Shown here: positions 61,601 through 64,000 of the stretch, one piece after another
How the letters are laid out: every line of letters starts with the position of its first letter
How positions within the stretch are numbered: position 1 is the stretch's first letter
Origin: Algoriphagus lacus
GTDB lineage: Bacteria; Bacteroidota; Bacteroidia; Cytophagales; Cyclobacteriaceae
Direction: 5' to 3'
Assembly: GCF_003583985.1 (NCBI RefSeq)
Contig: NZ_QXML01000012.1
Span: 60,536 to 124,535 of the forward strand
Length of the DNA stretch: 64,000 nucleotides
Program-made: the position numbers and the translations under genes
Notes under the pieces: model-generated
What the model saw: the letters and a program-made list of their open reading frames with translations, nothing else
The model's database searches: none
What the model was told of the DNA's origin: nothing

Positions 61601-61841
61601 ATTCACCGGTGAAGGCGATGAATTTTCCGTCAGGGGAAAAGTGGGGGAGTGTTTCCTCGCCTTCGTTGCTGGTCAACCGGATGGCATTTCCTCCCGATTT
61701 GGGGGCTTTCCAAAGGTCGTTGGCATAGACAAAGACGATGTCGGTCTGGCTAAGGGTAGGTTGGCGAAGCAATTGGGTGCCTTGTCCAAAAGATGCTCCG
61801 GCTATCCCTGTGGCCAGGAGTAGGGTAACTATTCTGTTCAT
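58620..61841 (-). CDS. Exported tricorn-like S41 family protease
   Basis: A 1073-residue protein with a signal peptide (cleavage near A-S-F-G-Q). The N-terminal half holds repeated WD40/PD40 beta-propeller units with W-S-P-D-G-K or similar (at least six). A tricorn-type C1 domain, a PDZ-like segment (G-V-N-G-K-A-I) and an S41 catalytic domain follow. The nucleophile Ser lies in E-R-A-G-S-G-G-D, near residue 958, and G-G-L-V-G-T is conserved. Such proteins trim peptides in the periplasm or outside. It is a single gene with a terminator; the gap to the restriction gene is 202 bases. Confidence 0.94.
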   Translation of the reverse strand: MNRIVTLLLATGIAGASFGQGTQLLRQPTLSQTDIVFVYANDLWKAPKSGGNAIRLTSNEGEETLPHFSPDGKFIAFTGEYDGNVDVYLIPAEGGEPQRLTWHPGADLVTGWTPDGNHVTFTSGREGHATQESKFFRISKNGGIPEPMPIPRAVNGEISPDGTHIAYQQISFWDPEWRNHRGGQAKPIWIVDLKNYSLKMTPQTDNERHTDPVWLGNKVYYISERDYLANIWSYDPSTGQEKQETFLKDFDIKSLDANSSEIVYEQGGYLHLLNPATGQRQKLNITVNGDFHWARERWVDVKGNDLSNPQLSPTGQRAIFEFRGEIITVPKENGAGRNVTNSSKSAERTPVWSPDGKQIAYFSDAKGEYELVIADQDGAVQKKINLPDPSFFFKPEWAPDGAHIAFTDTDYQIWVVNVGSGKATVVETDRFAHPNRSMNPVWSPDGKWIAYVRLMDNQFKSVFVLNVESGQKIQIGDAMADAITPVWDESGKYLYFLASTDFGLNTGWLDMSSYDHPITRSLYLAVLNSSDASPLLPLSDEEAASNQEKKSEGPVTVKIDAAGIQQRIVAIDVPARNYTGLAPAPEGFVFYMEAIPNQGTTLHKYDLKKRKSEVFFPNINQAVVSKDRKSLLYQSNGTWGIVETSGSGKKSGDGALKAISSMKVKINPMEEWQQIYREGWRYQRDFLYVDNVHGAPWNDIYEWYKPWVAHVRHRNDMNYIIDILGGEVAVGHSYTRGGDFPEVNSVPIGLLGADYEVVNGNYRIKKIYNGESWNPALKAPLAQPGATAKVGEFLVGVNGKAIEPGTNLYKYFEGTANQPTKIHLNSKPGLDGARVIQVIPVANETQLRNIDWVEGNRRKVDELSGGKLAYVYIPNTGQPGYTSFNRYYFAQQDKKGAVIDERNNGGGSAADYMVDIMARDLHGYFNSRANDHRPFTTPMSGIWGPKVMLINERAGSGGDLLPYLFNKMKIGTLIGTKTWGGLVGTWDTPPFVDGGRMVAPRGGFYDVNGEWAVEGVGISPDILVEQTPKDVIEGRDPQLERAVKEALDRIPTESIELKPEPKAPIRYFRPKGN

Positions 61842-62043
61842 GGGTTTTGAAGTAATAGGGTTAGGCTAAAAATAGAGGAAAGGTGGGAGGGATGCTAACC
61901 GATGGTCAAATCTGGGGAAGAAGTTTTTGTCAGCGGTTCATTTGAAATTTTCCTTGACAAATTTCGTCCTTCCCCATATTCTGACTTCCTCAATTCACCT
62001 AATCCCATATCTTTAGGAATCAGTTTTTGATCCTCTTTTTTCA

Positions 62044-64000
62044 ATGGCTCTATTCCAAAGTTCAGTCCTTAAGAAATACCTCGCCGCACAGGAACACCGC
62101 CCAATTCATGAGGCATTTGCGGCTTACCTGACCTACTTCCACAATCCCCGCATCCGAGAAAACATCCGGGCATCCAAGGAAGAACAGTTTCAGGAAGGCT
62201 TTCTGAGGGAATTGTTTGTCAAAATCTTCGGCTACACCATCAATCCCGAGCCGGATTACAACCTGACCACCGAACTCAAAAACATCCGCGACTCCAAAAA
62301 GACCGACGGGGCCATCCTCAAAGACGGCAACGCACTCGCCGTGATCGAACTCAAAGGCACCGATACCAAAGACCTTGACAAAATCCGCGATCAGGCCTTC
62401 AATTACAAAAACAACCAACCCGAGTGCGTCTATGTGATCACGAGCAACTTTGAAAAGCTCCGCTTCTACATCGACAATGCCGTGGATTACGTGGAGTTCA
62501 ATATCCTGGCGATGGAGTCCGATCAGTTTAAGCTGATGTGGCTCCTGCTGCACCGGGACAACCTCCTCAGCGGACTGCCCAAAAAGATCAAGGAAGAATC
62601 CCTCCTTGCCGAGGAGCAGATCACCAAGCAGCTGTACCGGGATTACTCCAACTTCAAGCAGGAACTCTGGCAGGATCTCGTAGCCCAAAATCCCGGTCAG
62701 GACGAACTCGTCCTCTACAAGAAAAGCCAAAAGCTCCTCGACCGATTCCTCTTCATCTTCTTTGCCGAAGACAAAGGACTCCTGCCGCCCAACAGTATTT
62801 CTGAAATTGTCAAGCATTGGAAAACCCTGGAGCACTTGGATGCTTATGCTCCGCTCTACGATCGATTTAAGCTGTATTTTGGATTTCTGAACACCGGCCG
62901 ACCGGCTAAAGGGGACAAAGCCGAAATCCACGCCTACAACGGCGGACTCTTCGCACCCGATCCCATTCTGGACACGCTCACGATCTCTGACAGCCTACTG
63001 GAGAAGCACGTCCGCAAGCTGACCGAGTACGACTTCGAGTCCGAAGTGGACACCAACATCCTCGGGCATATCTTCGAGCACAGTCTCAACGACATCGAGA
63101 ATGTCCGTGCCCAACTCGCCGGGCAGGAAGTGGACAAGTCCAAGACCAAGCGCAAGCGGGACGGGGTCTTCTACACGCCCAAGTACATCACCAAGTACAT
63201 CGTGGACAATACCCTCGGCCGACTCTGTACGGAGAAAAAAGCCGACCTCCAGCTCGTGGACGAGGAATTCAGCAAATACCTCAGCTACAAAACCAAGGAA
63301 GCCGAGCGAAAGCGCAAGACCGAACTCAAGCAAAAGCTCGACACCTACCGCAACTGGCTCCTCCAGCTTACCATCTGCGATCCGGCCTGTGGCTCAGGGG
63401 CCTTCCTCAACCAAGTCCTGGAATTCCTGATCGCGGAGCATCGCTACGTGGACGAACTCGAAGCACAACTCTTCGACACGCCCCTCGTCCTGCCCAACGT
63501 GGAAAACCACATCCTCGAAAACAACATCTTCGGAGTCGACATCAACGAGGAATCCGTCGAGATCGCCCGGCTCTCCCTATGGCTGCGTACCGCCAAGAAA
63601 GGCCGCAAACTCAGCAGTCTCAATTCCAATATCAAAGTCGGCAACTCCCTGATCGATGACCCTGCCGTGGCTGGAGATTTGGCCTTTGACTGGCAAGCCC
63701 AATTCCCACAAGTCTTTGCCAAAGGAGGATTTGATGTGGTGGTGGGTAATCCCCCTTATGTAGATATAAAAGCACTAGACCCGGAACTTGTTAAAATATT
63801 ATTCCAAATCTATAAGACAGCAGAAAATCGAATAAATCTTTATTCAATATTTATTGAAAAAGGATATTATATATTGAAAGATAAAGGTTTCTTATCCTTT
63901 ATTAACCCGAATTCCATATTAGTTAATTCTTCTTATACAAAAATAAGGAAGATGCTTATTGATGATATGACAACAATTGTAAAACTTCCAGATAATGTTT
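62044..64000 (+). CDS. Type IIG/IIL-like restriction-modification enzyme (3' end outside window)
   Basis: The frame runs uninterrupted from ATG 62044 to the window end (652 codons visible). The N-terminal nuclease-like domain has Asp88 and Glu102-x-Lys104 (I-E-L-K-G), the PD-(D/E)xK arrangement of HsdR/Eco57I-type enzymes. A methylase core follows, with D-P-A-C-G-S-G-A-F (Asp446) as SAM motif I and N-P-P-Y (Asn569) as motif IV for N6-adenine methylation. The target-recognition part lies beyond the window. Codons up to about 63755 are GC-rich and then turn strongly AT-rich. It probably provides phage defence by combined cleavage and modification. No separate methylase or specificity gene is visible. 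Confidence 0.9.
   Translation, partial: MALFQSSVLKKYLAAQEHRPIHEAFAAYLTYFHNPRIRENIRASKEEQFQEGFLRELFVKIFGYTINPEPDYNLTTELKNIRDSKKTDGAILKDGNALAVIELKGTDTKDLDKIRDQAFNYKNNQPECVYVITSNFEKLRFYIDNAVDYVEFNILAMESDQFKLMWLLLHRDNLLSGLPKKIKEESLLAEEQITKQLYRDYSNFKQELWQDLVAQNPGQDELVLYKKSQKLLDRFLFIFFAEDKGLLPPNSISEIVKHWKTLEHLDAYAPLYDRFKLYFGFLNTGRPAKGDKAEIHAYNGGLFAPDPILDTLTISDSLLEKHVRKLTEYDFESEVDTNILGHIFEHSLNDIENVRAQLAGQEVDKSKTKRKRDGVFYTPKYITKYIVDNTLGRLCTEKKADLQLVDEEFSKYLSYKTKEAERKRKTELKQKLDTYRNWLLQLTICDPACGSGAFLNQVLEFLIAEHRYVDELEAQLFDTPLVLPNVENHILENNIFGVDINEESVEIARLSLWLRTAKKGRKLSSLNSNIKVGNSLIDDPAVAGDLAFDWQAQFPQVFAKGGFDVVVGNPPYVDIKALDPELVKILFQIYKTAENRINLYSIFIEKGYYILKDKGFLSFINPNSILVNSSYTKIRKMLIDDMTTIVKLPDNV

Noticed and set aside
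62062..62931. Long minus-strand open frame (about 289 codons) within the restriction-modification gene
   Set aside because: It is opposite a frame with clear nuclease and methylase motifs. The minus frame is Val/Phe/Leu-rich, has no family features, and arises from the GC-biased codons of the real gene.
1..64000. tRNA, rRNA, CRISPR arrays, insertion sequences and prophage genes
   Set aside because: No T-loop or acceptor patterns, regular repeat-spacer arrays, transposase motifs or phage structural genes were seen on either strand by reading; a program such as tRNAscan or a CRISPR finder would be needed to exclude them fully.

Overview
The window looks like a chromosomal segment of a Bacteroidota bacterium, most likely order Cytophagales and plausibly Cyclobacteriaceae (an Algoriphagus-like genome). 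The reasons are a TonB-dependent receptor with an N-terminal CarboxypepD_reg-like domain paired with a DUF4249 lipoprotein, BlaI/M56-TonB modules, a split MetH under a SAM-I riboswitch, tricorn-like and M14 exported peptidases, DUF1080 plus Tat-type Gfo/Idh/MocA genes, Bacteroidota-type promoters (TTG, about 20 nt, TAnnTTTG) and few Shine-Dalgarno sequences. The assignment is inferred from gene content only. No rRNA, tRNA, CRISPR array or transposase was seen.

Layout. 1-3139: tail of an unknown gene, Nudix CoA pyrophosphatase, DUF819 transporter, small [2Fe-2S] ferredoxin, YbjQ. 3379-9081: a giant soluble multi-PAS hybrid histidine kinase and an exported beta-rich protein. 9159-14027: promoter, SAM-I riboswitch and the metH(N)-metH(C)-metF methionine operon. 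14157-17831: HMG-CoA lyase-like enzyme, PepSY membrane protein, a frameshifted dprA, a MerR-type regulator and rsmE. 17863-26910: DEAD-box helicase, queuosine-precursor transporter/RNase Z/STAS operon, purC, MORN-repeat protein, ApbE and thiolase. 27013-29220: a VWA (BatA/BatB-like) plus two TPR-type genes, divergent from a TonB receptor/DUF4249 pair (29364-32590).

32653-34171 is a small ArsR-controlled arsenic-type operon (arsR, DUF6428, arsenate-reductase-like phosphatase) with two nearly identical operators and no visible efflux pump. 34977-37219 is a BlaI/M56-TonB/TonB module with a palindromic operator. 37445-42313 holds an M14 carboxypeptidase and a DUF1080/Gfo-Idh pair that may handle 3-keto-sugars. 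43134-53652 is a same-strand run of two TldD/PmbA proteins, DUF4159, MoxR, DUF58, a BatA-type protein, DUF4175 and a membrane protein. The last five are linked by overlaps or short gaps. This is the most promising system-like locus.

53864-61841: GH30 glycosidase, small exported proteins, a decayed HExxH gene, TerC, and a tricorn-like S41 protease. From 62044 to the window end runs the 5' part of a Type IIG/IIL-like restriction-modification enzyme (PD-(D/E)xK nuclease plus N6-adenine methylase). It is far more GC-rich than its neighbours, then becomes strongly AT-rich directly after the NPPY motif, which suggests a mosaic gene with a swapped specificity region.

Three genes look broken or anomalous: dprA (one-base frameshift), the first TldD gene (Tat signal encoded but no start codon in frame), and the HExxH gene (in-frame TAG). 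Each could be real or a sequencing error.
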